Of a stretch of DNA of 64,000 nt, positions 1 through 11,660 are shown one piece after another (the stretch's first letter is position 1; each line of letters starts with the position of its first letter). The notes beneath the pieces were generated by a model, which made no database searches, was not told the origin of the DNA, and was given only the letters and a program-made list of their open reading frames with translations. The stretch is taken from the NCBI GenBank assembly GCA_029379385.1, contig CM055614.1, forward strand, positions 2,418,001 to 2,482,000, in the 5' to 3' direction. Origin of the DNA: Quillaja saponaria (taxonomy: Eukaryota; Streptophyta; Magnoliopsida; Fabales; Quillajaceae). Both the position numbers and the translations under genes were made by a program.

Positions 1-3000
1 ATCTCTCGTTCTGTTGCTCGCTTCAGAGCTTTGTACTTTTTCTCATCACTACTGGAAAGTTCTCCTGCAGATATAGGAAAAAAATAAAATAACATAAAAT
101 TCCATTACCAAAGATTTACCAGAATACTAACTTTAGCTTGATAAGCTAGTGCAGATTTGCGTCTCAACCCAATATTAGTCCAGCTCTCGAGTAAAAAATT
201 TACAATGATGCAAGCACATCAACAAAAACAGTAATTTCAGCAGCTAACATAAAATGATATACTTTAACAAATCATTTTCACTTCAGCCATACATTAATGT
301 GGTATACTGTGCAGACACCAATTCCCAAACCTCCTACAACCCCCCCCCCCCCCCCCACCGCAAAAAAAAAAAAAAAAAAAAAAAAAACCACCCAAAACAA
401 ATAAATGAATAAAGTACAAGAAAAGGCCAGACCTTGTTCATCTTTCAATTGTTGTAACATGTGAAGTTCACTCTTGTCAGATGTGTCAAGATGTCGGACC
501 TGGTAAAAAATTGCAATTCATATGCATCATCTTGCAAGAAACACCAAGTATATGCTAGGAACAGTCCATAAACAAAATTTGTCATGACAGAGAATCAAGA
601 GAAATAGAAGTTCCAACAAACCTGATAGTGAAGAGTTAAATGCTCAACAGGAGAACTTACAGCTTCCCTTGACTTTGCACAAAGCCTAACAACCTTTCAG
701 AAACAAAAAGTATTAGCAAGGTCAGAGCAAAAAGAAATAAATTACAAGTATAAAATTAAGACAACAAAAGCTAATCACATGTCCAATTAACCTCATGGAA
801 AATAAAACATCCCTGTGGATAATGAAAACAAGAGCAGCTATGTAAAGAAGCAGGATTCTCACACAATTACTATAGCTAACAATAAGATCCTGACAGTAAA
901 AACTTCATAGAATAGATATATTTTGCCAATCCTGCTGAGCTCAATCACTCAAGTTACAATAATTTTAAAATGGCATACACTCTTCACTAGTAGCTTCAAA
1001 AATATTCTCACTATGAAAGTCAACTATCACCGAAGCATAAGTGACAAAATTCCAATAGAATATACTATTAGTATTATTTCAAGGGTAAAAAGAGTTGCTC
1101 ACCTTCAAGCCAGTAGCACTTATTTTTTCAGCTAGTTGGTCCACAGCCACATTACTAGGAGCACAAACCAAAACCTGAAAATGCAACAAACTATGATAAA
1201 ACAGGATGCTAAAAATGCAGTTGTTAAAAAAAGGGTTATAAAGCTACCTGCCCCTGGCCTTGTTTAGCCATGTGATAGACAATTGCTGCAGAAGTAACAG
1301 TTTTACCAGTGCCAGGAGGACCTTGAATCAAACTTATAGGCCTCTGAAGAACAGTCTTCACAGCCACAACCTACAAGGATAAGAATGTACCAACTCTCAA
1401 AGAAAGCATCTTATACAGGGCAAGTCATGAGAAGTTCTTGGGTTACTCCACCCAAATAAGCCATCAAATGTCAAAAATCACACCGCATAAGAATTAAGAA
1501 CATGCCATCCAATTTCAACATGGATGTAAGAGCATCTGGAAACTATAGAAAAGGCCATCTGTTCACAGCTAACTCATCTTCAGCCAAAAAACAAATATTG
1601 GACCTGATCTTCTCAAGATTTGGGAATAAGAAAAAAGACATCAGTATCCAATATTGTTTTAAGAATAAACTGGCTTGAGAAAAACTCGAACGACCTTAAC
1701 CTCACTGCAGTCCCAGATACTAGAAATTCAGTACATCCTGATTTAAGACTATACATGGGTAAAAAAGTTGGTCTGTGCACCTCATTTGATTGAGAATATT
1801 TGAAAATTTCTTTTATGTCATAACCAAACACATTCAAAGAAAGACACTAACAAGCCCCGGCAACTCAAAAGTCAATGAGAAGTAAGTGACATTATATTGA
1901 AAATAAATATAAATCTCAAGAAGAAAAGCTTTAAAAACGAATTAGGGCAAACAATCTACAGAGCAGAACAGCATACCTGAGATGCATTGAGCTCTGGAAT
2001 ACCTGGGGCACCAAAGCGACGAGGCAATGCATTACGAACCATCTGAACCTCAACTTCATGGCCCAACAAATGATGGTAGATGTACCTGCATCATAAATAG
2101 CATTTAGAATAATTCAAGAATTAGTAAAATTGGTCCTGAAAAATGTAATCATTGTCAAGAAACTCCCTACAATAGTCTGCCATGAAATTATCCCGACTGG
2201 CAATATTACAGAATCAAACTACAGTCAAGGTTGTCAAAATCAAGATCTTAAGTATAATCATTGACAGAAGCAACATCGAATCGGTAGGATCGGAAGATCT
2301 TACAAATTTAGTAAAATAAAAGTTGGAATAGATATCCATGTACATAATTTGTTATAAACATGTGTAATTTGTTATAAACAAGTACAATTAGTTATAGCTC
2401 CATATGTATTTTTTTTAAAGCAATGTTTTCACCAATTCCACCAAAATTACAAAAGAACCACTCAATAAGAGAGTACAAACATCCAATTCCAACATCAAGT
2501 TCAAAACTATAAATTAGCAGATTAAATTCATAAATATCTAATCCAAACATATGTTCATAAGAAAATAAAATCAGAAACTATTCATATATCTTATTACCCA
2601 AACCATTTTATAAAGTCAGTTATTTTCAAATACCAAATTGAGCCAAAACTATTCATAACTTAACGAATTCAGAATTTCTCACTGGCCAAATCATTATTTT
2701 ACTCGAACAAACCAATTATATAATAAAATCACAAAATGCTTTTAAAGAAAGTTGTAGTTGCTGGACAAAAAGTTGTGACTCTGCAGACTGAGAACGCTCT
2801 GCTCTGAAGCTTCTCTTGGTCTGCATATGAAAGCTTGGTCTGAAGAAGCAATTTCCAAAGCCAAAATGCTCTGTTCCATCCGAGAATGATCCAGAATTGC
2901 TCTGCAGATGCTAATTCCCTTCTTCGACAGACGGTATGGTGGAAGGACAAACTTCGGATGGTCGACTGCATGAGGAAGACAGAGAGAGATGGGCAGGTCC

Positions 3001-6000
3001 GTGCTTCTGAAGCCCAAGCCAAATTGGCTACAAAGGCTGCAAGGGTAAATTGGCGATCTGAGGGTTCACTTTCAGGAGGAAATAAGGCTAAGAGATGGGC
3101 TGGTTCGGGCTTCTGAAGCCCAAGCCAAATTTTGACCTATTTTTCATTCTTCAGAATCGGTACACTTCGTCGTAACTCACAATCTCACGAATTTTGCAAT
3201 GATCCAGCCATCTTGATACTGAGTTCCGGAAACAAAGATCTTCAGCATGCTTCAACTCGGTATGGTGGAGCAAGAAGATACAATCCTAAGATCCAACTCG
3301 CGATCTTGACAACAGTGACTTGAATGCTCATGGGTGCCAAAATTTCAGGACCAAATTTTGTTCCAGGTAAAACGAATACCCCAAAACACACCATCACCCA
3401 GATAGATACCAGGTCAAACTATATATACTAGCTATTTTCCCAATCAAACTGACTCCATTGTAATGTTAAACTTATAAATCAGATGTTTACAAATGAAAAG
3501 CAAGCATATAGAAAGAATATTATGACCCAAAAATGGTAAATTCATACACCAGTTAAGAACATTGCGGGAAGAGAGATAGAAATGAAATGACAACCTGGAA
3601 AACTGAAAAGCACGATATCATATTGTAATTGACGTCAAAATAAGAAATCCAGTTTGGCAAGAATCTAATGCAAACTCCATAAGAAGAAAAAAAGAAGCAG
3701 TAGCTAAACAAACAAATGTTAATATGCTGACTAAAGTCAACTTACCCGCTTACACTTGTCTCGTCCACCGCAAAGGTTTTCATTGCTCCCTGCATACGAT
3801 CAAAGCTTGTACTCTTCCAAACAAAATCAACGCTAAAACCATGGTTTACATCAACAGGAACTCCCTGAATACAACACAAGCAATAACCAGTAGTAACAAA
3901 CTCAAAACAACTAGAAGATTTCAAGCTTCAAACTAAGCAATATAATGGCACAAATACCTGAGTGGCACGAAGCTCAAGAGCAACCTCCTCTTGAGTGGTC
4001 AACTTAATCTGAAAAAACAGGAAGATAATGCACCTCAACCTACATACTACAAATTAACGTGAAGAACATAAATAGCCTAAATCCAATGGGTTTGCTAAAC
4101 TCCCATACAAATAGGTTACAATATTACATCCAAATGGTACAACAAGTGTTCTTGCACACAGGTCTATACGCAAACATAAGAACATTAAAAGTTCAGATGA
4201 CATTTCTAAAATCATAGTTACAGATGTCAAATATTTGAGATACAACCTGAGTCCATGCATCTGGCCAATTACTCAAATGCCAGCAATATACTTTAAAAGT
4301 GGAAAGAAAGACACGAGGCCCTTTTTGTCAATGAGATTTAGCAATTATTAAACTGTAAGTATCGCACCACAGTATTTTAATGCATGTAAACAACCAAATT
4401 AACATTTACAATGTTCAATACTGTGAAGACTGAAAACTATGTCTGAGTTGGATTTTCTCTCTCTGACAGTTTGTCCATGGCTACAAGAGTTAGGTTTACA
4501 AGCTACTTAATAAACACTTCAGGCATACTGCATAAATGTTAGATACATAAAACTATAAATGGAAATAAATATACTAAAAAACAAATACGTGTAAGAACAT
4601 AAAATGTGCTGTACGCAGTCACAAATATCAGAACCTCAAAAATTTGTATAAATTTGTATCATACCACGTGCCCAACTGACTGCCATGCTGGATGAGCAGC
4701 GTCTCCAGAGTACCGCAACCTTAACTCATCCCCGGGTACAAGCCGTAACTCATTGTCTTCCTACAAAAAATATAAAAATCCAGTTATGGAAACTAACAAT
4801 TGCAACAATGCACTCAGCTGGAAAAACTGCAGAAAAAAAACAAAGAAGAATGTACAATTAAAGAAAAAACAATCAAGAGTATAGAAAGATATAATATGAC
4901 AGAAGAAGATAAGCAGCACCTTCGGGAAGACAAAATATGCAACTCGCTTCTTATTTAGACCAATATCCCACCGAATTGTCACATTGTCCTTGCTCTGAGA
5001 CTCTTTCATCATCTAAAAACAGCATTGAACTTATAAGATGCTATCTGAGATGTCTGAATGATAAATAGCACCTCCTAAGAAAATTAAGAGAAATAATAAT
5101 GCTTCTTGGCATTGGGTACCGGGACACCGCTGTACAATGTTTGTTTAGAATTATCTTACCAGAAAAAGTAGAGTCTTCATACAAAGAGGAAAATATATAT
5201 ATAATTACCTTATCATAGTCAGCTTCAAGCTTGATAAGTGGTGCAAATACATTTTGATACTGCAACAGCAAAGAGAAATAAGATCAAGCATAAATTACAG
5301 GATTTCTCACAGCCCTATCATGTTCCAAAGCAAGCAAGCTGTAGAATCACAGTTTTGAACGCGCACCTGATATGCATCTTCATACTTCAGGGCAACAGGC
5401 TGGGGTTCATCATCCACCCCTGGCTTTTCAAGGTCCTCTAGAGAAGCATCAGGATTTGTCTTCCAAAGCTCTTCTACTTTATTTATTTGTTGGGCACTGA
5501 TTTGGCGCGCCCTCAACTGCTCCTGTTCAGATGGAATCTGAAAACAGCAACAATTTAGGAAAATGCAAGGTACTACACCTTATAGGGATATGTATCAGAA
5601 GAAAAGAAAACTATTAACCTTAACAAGCCACTGTAAGAAGCACCTATCATCAATCAGAGGGCACCACTGACTGAGGTCCCAGTTCATGTCCTTCAATGCA
5701 TTAACATTTAAACATGGCTCACGACAAAGAAGAACAACTACACTCTCAGTCTTCGCCGATATAAATCCAAGGAGAAACACATTGCGACATCCACAATTGT
5801 AGCATTCGAGGATGGTTTCCCCTAAAGGGCTATCTTTATGAAGACAGACTTCCTTGTGTTTTGCTCGAACCTACAAGACCCAACATAATTATTAGTAAAG
5901 TTATGCAACAGTCTGCACATCAAAGCAGAACACTGAATACTTAATCAAGTCACAGATGGATCAATCCATTCTTTTTTGACACAACTTGTACTTAACATCC

Positions 6001-7338
6001 AAATAGGGGGAAAAAACAGTAAACAGAGTTAAGTAATTGGTCATAAGAAAATATAACCAAGCAACACCAAGTACGTAAATTTGATGTCTGCAAAATTTCA
6101 TAGATTCCATGACAATCATGAATAACATCCAACCGATTAAAATAATACCCTAATGCCCAGGCCAAACACATTCCTAGACCACTTTTTCTTCAATTTTGGA
6201 AATGAAAAAATATTACCTATCTTTCCCCGAATAAAACTGTGACAAAACTTGTTTCCCATTACTAGTTCACCATTTCTATTCCTAAAATTCAGATCTATTA
6301 ACTTTGTTGTGGACTCAATCTTGTTGGAAAACATACAAACTTTGAAAGGCTAAGAGCATCTATAGAACTAAAATGTATAAACATTAACGAGTATCTTTGT
6401 ATTAGAATTATTTCACAACACTAGCAACAACAGCTACTGCAAGAATGTCTCAAGATTCTCCAACTCTTTCAAGGAACTGTAATTCATATATGCGTTCCAA
6501 CTATACAAACAAAATTCCTATCTAAGCACTTCCAGCTCACTTAGTTTACAATTTCAAAAAATATTTTGCTAATTCTAGGCTTCAACAATAAAACCGAACT
6601 GGCAACAAGACTCCAAAATATAATATTACTAGCTGTGGTATTTCGTCAGTAAATAATCCCCCGGTTATTACTTGCCGAATGCCACCGTCAAACATTCTCC
6701 TATTCCTAATTTTTTAAAATACCTCCATCCTTCACCACGCAATATACCAAGAACAAACAAATTCCAAAGTGAACGTCCATCAAACAGGAACCGCTTTCAC
6801 AATTACTCACCAGATGATTTACAATGTGTGAGCCAGACGTGTTCCCCCGGGAATTGCAGAACCATTTGCGACACGAAGGCACGTTACACCTGACAACACA
6901 TTCTGGGTTTGACACACCACAATACCGGCAAGCATGTTCGGTAAAATCTCCTTTGCCAAACTCGTAGTTATCATCATCCCCAGTATCCTCAAAATTCAAT
7001 CCGCTCATCCCAGCTGCCAGGGCGTCGACCATCTGGTTATTTCCGCTACTACTACCTGATCCGACTGCCCGACTTTTAGTGGCACTTCCAGGCGCGGCTG
7101 AAACTGGCGACGCATCGGACTGGTGATCAGAAGCCGTACCAGCTCCACCACCACGGTCCGTTGGGTCAGCCAGCGAATCGGAAGGGGTAGGCCAAGCCAC
7201 TGGCGACCGAATCGGGTCACGGAACTCGGGGTAGTCGAAATCCTCGCCCTGAGTGTTGAATTCGAGGAAAGTGTACGCGTCGTTACTAGTGTCGGGTTGC
7301 GAAGCGGTCTCATAGAGATTGCTCTGTTGCGAATCCAT
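1..7338 (-). CDS. UPF1: UPF1 RNA helicase, 5' half (cut by window edge)
   Basis: ATP-dependent RNA helicase at the core of nonsense-mediated mRNA decay, acting in the cytoplasm with UPF2, UPF3 and release factors. Fourteen coding exons can be joined in frame: 7338-6811, 5870-5619, 5537-5367, 5259-5209, 5012-4920, 4760-4665, 4008-3958, 3864-3746, 2085-1977, 1370-1248, 1174-1103, 693-622, 499-433 and 64-1 (continuing outside). They encode about 622 residues, roughly half of the usual ~1250. The protein starts [20 protein letters not shown], as plant UPF1 does. The Cys/His zinc region begins near residue 137 (ACRYCG, CVVRC, CRKWFC) and runs into exon 2. The helicase Walker A GPPGTGKT is at about residues 507-514, and [11 protein letters not shown] follows in the next exon. 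No frameshift or stop is seen. The missing 3' half holds the DEAD-like box and the SQ-rich tail. Confidence 0.96.
341..386. repeat. Poly-C / poly-A homopolymer tract
   Basis: A run of about 16 C residues, a short ACCGC spacer, then more than 20 A residues, inside the UPF1 intron between exons 13 and 14. Long C runs are unusual in plant introns and are prone to length errors in sequencing. Confidence 0.9.
2224..3319. mobile_element. Probable non-autonomous inverted-repeat element in a UPF1 intron
   Basis: The intron between UPF1 exons 8 and 9 is about 1.66 kb, the longest in this gene. Its middle is bounded by imperfect inverted ends: gtcaaggttgtcaaaatc at the left and the reverse complement of gatcttgacaacagtgac at the right, matching at 15 of 18 positions. 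Further partly matching sequence (ttaagtataatc against gattgtatcttc) lies inside. The interior near 2730-3320 is more GC-rich than the surrounding intron and contains a direct repeat of about 40 bp. No transposase reading frame is present. Ends of this kind are common in plant MULE- or hAT-like MITEs, but no clear target-site duplication was found, so the class is open and the borders approximate. Confidence 0.5.
2985..3131. repeat. Direct repeat of about 40 bp, two copies
   Basis: Two near-identical blocks lie about 105 bp apart (about 2985-3025 and 3090-3131). Both contain cttctgaagcccaagccaaa, preceded by a variable gagatgggc(a/t)ggt segment. They sit inside the putative inverted-repeat element in the UPF1 intron and are probably part of its internal structure. 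Confidence 0.75.
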
Positions 7339-7386
7339 CGACTAGGGAAGCGAAAAATTCAAGAGAACACTGTTTGATTTTTCCAG

Positions 7387-7462
7387 TTTAGGGTTAGGGT
7401 TTAAAATATAGCTTCGGTTTGAGTCTGAGAGTGAAAAGGGGTTATGGTTAGGGTTAGGGTTT
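7387..7462. promoter_or_regulatory. Two telo-box clusters upstream of UPF1
   Basis: Two stretches of ttagggttagggttt (about 7387-7402 and 7448-7462) lie 50-125 bp upstream of the UPF1 start codon, each with two overlapping copies of the plant telomere-type motif (AAACCCTAA on the gene's strand). Telo-boxes are common in promoters or 5' leaders of plant housekeeping and translation-related genes and can bind TRB-type Myb proteins. That they regulate UPF1 is inferred from position. Confidence 0.65.
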
Positions 7463-7602
7463 GGTGGTTGAAATGAAAGACAGGTTTGGGGAGGGAGAAA
7501 GCCGGAGAGAAACTAAAAACGGAGGACGAATGCGCGCGCATGTAAACAGACGTCTTGGAGTTGGAAGCACGTATAGAATACATTGTCTTCCTGCTGTACA
7601 AG

Positions 7603-7642
7603 CACGTGACATTAAAAATTTTATCTTCTTTGGTAGCACGTG
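7603..7642. promoter_or_regulatory. Paired G-box (CACGTG) motifs
   Basis: Two perfect palindromic CACGTG hexamers, at 7603-7608 and 7637-7642, lie about 270-300 bp upstream of the UPF1 start. G-boxes are binding sites for plant bZIP and bHLH factors. The motif is short, but two copies 34 bp apart in an otherwise AT-rich spacer favour a real proximal promoter. Confidence 0.4.
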
Positions 7643-7689
7643 CAAAGTAAGCTGAGAAAATTGCAGTTGGATCGGTCAGAGACAATGGG

Positions 7690-8000
7690 AAGAGGCGTTA
7701 ATTAATCCTTTTTCTTTTTTCTCCTTGCTGGAGTGTCATTTATTTGTCTAGGGTCCAGGCATCCATCTAAAGCTTTCTGTTCTTTTTTTTTTTTTTCCTA
7801 CAGTTTAAGGAGAAATAGGTTATTTATTAAATTCTCACGATAATGTAATAAAATGTTAGAATTTATTCTATAAAGAAAGACTAAGCAAATCACTTGTTAC
7901 TTAATCAAGTTTCATCTTAAAGATACCGTATAATTTTCACATTTATTTTTATTTTCTTATTAAAAAGAAAAAATAAAATTTATTTTATTGACTGATTATA
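7690..8000. other. AT-rich spacer between UPF1 and the repeat array
   Basis: No reading frame, RNA gene or recognisable element was seen. A poly-T run is present near 7780. The repeat units begin to be recognisable around 8000. Confidence 0.6.
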
Positions 8001-9105
8001 TGATAATTTTATTTCAAAATCATATAAACACGAAAAATTGTTAGAAAAAATAAAGAAGTATATGAGTATATGAGTATATGACAAATTTAGTTCAAAAGCG
8101 AATTTGTGAAAAACACAGTTAAGTATATGACTATTATAGTTTAACTTACATAAACGTGCAAAATTATAAGTAAAATGGCATAGTATGTGTTGATTGTAGT
8201 TCCAATTATATATAAACATGAAAAATTGTGAAGAAAAGTGGCAGAGAGTACTTGAAGATTTTTTACCTCTAATTATATAACATGCAACATTATGAGAAAA
8301 ATGACCGAGTATATGATGATACTAGTTCAAAATTAAATAAACATGCATATTTGTGGAACAAAAAGGAGCTACTAAAAATATGACGATTTTAGTTTAAATT
8401 GTATGAACATGCAAAATTGTGAGTAAATTAGCATAATATGACTAATTTATTTCAAAATTACACAAACATGCAAAAACATGAAAACAATAGTTGAGGATAA
8501 ATCAGTTTTAGTTCAAATTATAGCAAAATTGGAGTAAATGATAGTTGAAATTATAAAATCATGAAAAATTGTGAATAAAGTTGGGGAGTACTTGGTTATT
8601 TTAATTTAAACTATAAAAAGATGCAAAGTTTGGAGACCAGTGGCTTTATATATGACTATTTAAGATCAAATTATATAAATATATCAACAATTGTGAAAAA
8701 AAAGTATATAGTGTTTAACGATTTTATTTAAAATCAGACAAACATGTAAAATTGTGAATCAATTGCTATAGTATATGACCATTTTTGTTATAATTTTGTT
8801 AAGATTATTACTAAAAACATTTAAAATTGTGAGAAAATTGGCATTGTATTTGACAATTTTAGACAAAATCACATAAACATGAAAAATTATGATTGAATTA
8901 GCTTATTATATGACGATTTCATTGTAAAATACATAAAAATACAAAATTGTGAATAAATTTGCATGAGCTATATCAATTTTAGTTAAAATTAAAAGAACCT
9001 ATAAAATTGTGAATAACTTGGTTGCATGTTTGACGATTTTGGTTACAATTACAGAAACAAGTGCAATAGTGAGTAAATCAGCACAATATATGACATATTG
9101 AGAAG
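8000..9105. repeat. Degenerate tandem array of about 60-bp AT-rich units (unduplicated part)
   Basis: The core phrase aaacatgcaaaattgtgagt, with variants, recurs at roughly 60-63 bp spacing (for example near 8148, 8212, 8274 and 8336), linked by segments like atatgacgattttagttcaa. The units are diverged and have many small indels. No coding capacity is seen. This part lies outside the large duplication that follows. Confidence 0.85.
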
Positions 9106-11660
9106 ATTATATAAACATGTAAATTTGCGAGGAAATGGCGAAAAGTGTGACAATTTATTTGAGAATTAATCAAACACTTAAATTTGTGAGGAAACAATTT
9201 GATTATATGACGATTTATGTGATAATTATTAAACATCCAATATTGTGTGTAAACTTGTTTAGAATAGAGGGATTTTAGTTGAAATATATGAAACCATGCA
9301 AAATTGTGAGAAATTTGCATAATCTATGTTGATTTTAGTTAAAATTACATCAAAGGTGCTAGTGTAATGGCACTGCTTCTGACCATTTTGGTTATAATTA
9401 CATAAACAAGTGCAATAGTGAGTAAATTGACACAATGTATGACATTTTGTGGGAAGGTTACATAAACAGGCAAACCTGTGAGGAAAATGGCTAAAAGTGT
9501 GACAATTTACTTGAGAATTAATCATACACATAAATCGTCTAAATTAATGACAATTTATTAGACAATTAGTTAAACATCCAATTTTGTGAGTAAACTTGCG
9601 TGGAATAAGGAGATTTTAGTTGAAATTACAAAATCATGCAAAATTGTGAGCAAAGATACTTGATGATTTTCGTTCAAACTAAAAAAACATTCAAAACTGT
9701 GAGTGAATTGACAAACTATATGACTATTTTTGTTTAAGTTGCCAAAACATGTAAAATTGTGAGTAACTTGGCACAGTGCTTAATGATGTTAACCAAAATC
9801 ACATAACAATGAAAAGTTGAGAGTATACAGCAATTTTTGTTTGAATTATACAAACATAAAACTATGTAAACCTGCATATATATGAGACAAATGGCCCGAT
9901 ATATGACTAATTTAGTTCAAACTATACAAAATACACATTTTGAAAACAATCAGATAATCAAAGATGTAGTCATTTTGGTTTAAATTATACAAAATGCACA
10001 TTTTTTTAAAACAAGTGGCAAATTATATATGACCATTTCGGTTGAAATTACAAAAACTTGCAAATTGTGAGCAACTTGACATAGTCTATGGTGATGTTAG
10101 CAAAAGTCCCTAAAGCACGGGAACTTGTGTGTGAATCGGCTTAACACATGGTGATTGGTTTTAAAATTATATCTACATTGCAAAGTTGAGAGTAAAGTGG
10201 TTGAATTGATGATGACTTTAATTGAAATTATAAAGTCATGCAAACTTGTGAGTGAAGTTGGAGAGTTCATGACTATTTTAATTAGTTCCAGCCATGCAAG
10301 ATGTCTAAGAAAACAAAAGTGGTTGAGCAAATGACGATTTTAGTAGAAATTATAAAAGCATTAAAAATTGTGAGTAAATTTGGAGAGTGCTTGGCTATTT
10401 TAGTTCAAACTATATAACCATGAAAACTTGTGAGAAAAATGGGTTACTATATGACATTTTTAGTTCAAATTATACAAATATACAAAATTTAGAGAGTAAT
10501 TGAATATTATATATCTGTCAATTTTAATTAGTTTAAATTACCGAAACATGACTAATTTTATTTAAAATCACATAAACATGTGAGTAATTTGACATAACAT
10601 ATGACAATGTTTTTTAAAATTACTTAAACATGCAAAGTTATGAGTAAATTAGCTTAGTATATGTTGATTTTAATGAAATTTATGAAATTTTTTGAGTAAA
10701 TTGGCTTTTTGTATGATGAATTTCTTAAAATTATCTAAATGTTCAAAATTTTGCTTAAATTGGCATAATAAATGGCTATTTTGGTTCAAACGAACACAAA
10801 CATGCAAAAGGGTGAACAAATTTGCTGAGTAAATGTTTGAGTTTTCAAATTATACAAACATACAAAATTGTGAGTAAAATAGCATGATTATTAATTATAG
10901 TTCAAATTATACAAAATGTAGATTTTTGAAAAAAAAAGAGAGGGAAAATGTAAGACTATTTTAGTTGAAATTACTTAAACATACAAAATTCTGAATAAAT
11001 TGACATATTATATGATGATTTTAAATCAAATGATACAAACATGTAAAATTGTGAACTACTGATGAAATTAAAATGTTTCTTTTCTTACCAAAAAAAAAAA
11101 AAAAAAAGAAGAAATTAAAATGTGTCTTTTTGTTTCCTCAATCCCTTTTCATGCAATGCTCCATCCTCCATGCGATACATACATATCTTATTGGGACCTT
11201 CGTAGGAAATTTCCCCTTAGTTAACATTAATGGAGGACCTAGGTTTATTCATAGGATGTTAATAATGTTGGGATGTTTGTGCTAGTATAGAAATGATCTC
11301 TATCAATTGGAGACCATCACATGTCCTACATTTTCGGGAACCATCAAAGGGGTATTTCACCCTTTTAGGATCCCATAGACTATAGAATCATGCTAACCCT
11401 TTTTATGAAATTGAGCCCGTGAGGGTCCACTTAGGCCCATATGACCGCAAATTCCCTTTCTCCAAACATACACAGATTTGAATTTCAGAATGGGATCTAA
11501 TCACTTATTTCTTCTGTGTATTTCTAGTACTGTTTAGGAGTCACGTAGACCGTATGCCCAACACTTTCACACCCTTAACAGTTTGCATATTTGATACACT
11601 TGGTAATATAAGTAATTTTAAATCCCAATTCCATATAACTTGTTAAATTATTGTTCATCG
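9105..11660. repeat. Large tandem duplication, copy A (array plus unique tail)
   Basis: This block is about 1.95 kb of ~60-bp units (to about 11060) followed by a poly-A run and a ~550-bp non-repetitive tail. It is repeated in the same order and orientation in the next ~2.55 kb. Anchors: aaacatccaatattgtgtg at 9231 and 11733 (offset 2502), and ttaaattattgttcatc at 11643 and 14221 (offset 2578). The tail includes catacata...ttgggacctt and gtttattcataggatgttaa. A further internal duplication of ~320 bp (about 9110-9330 against 9430-9650) gives higher-order structure. Ends are approximate. Confidence 0.88.

Noticed and set aside
278..460. Minus-strand 60-codon frame with Phe and Gly runs
   Set aside because: It is mostly translation of the poly-A and poly-C tracts in a UPF1 intron; its first codons are just UPF1 exon 13.
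9078..9531. Cys/His-rich frames in the repeat array (9078-9320 and 9259-9531 minus), with a similar frame at 11761-12033, resembling a conserved small protein
   Set aside because: The similarity comes from the DNA duplication, and the periodic CHTFSHF-like motif simply reflects the ~60-bp unit. No start context, signal or codon bias supports translation.
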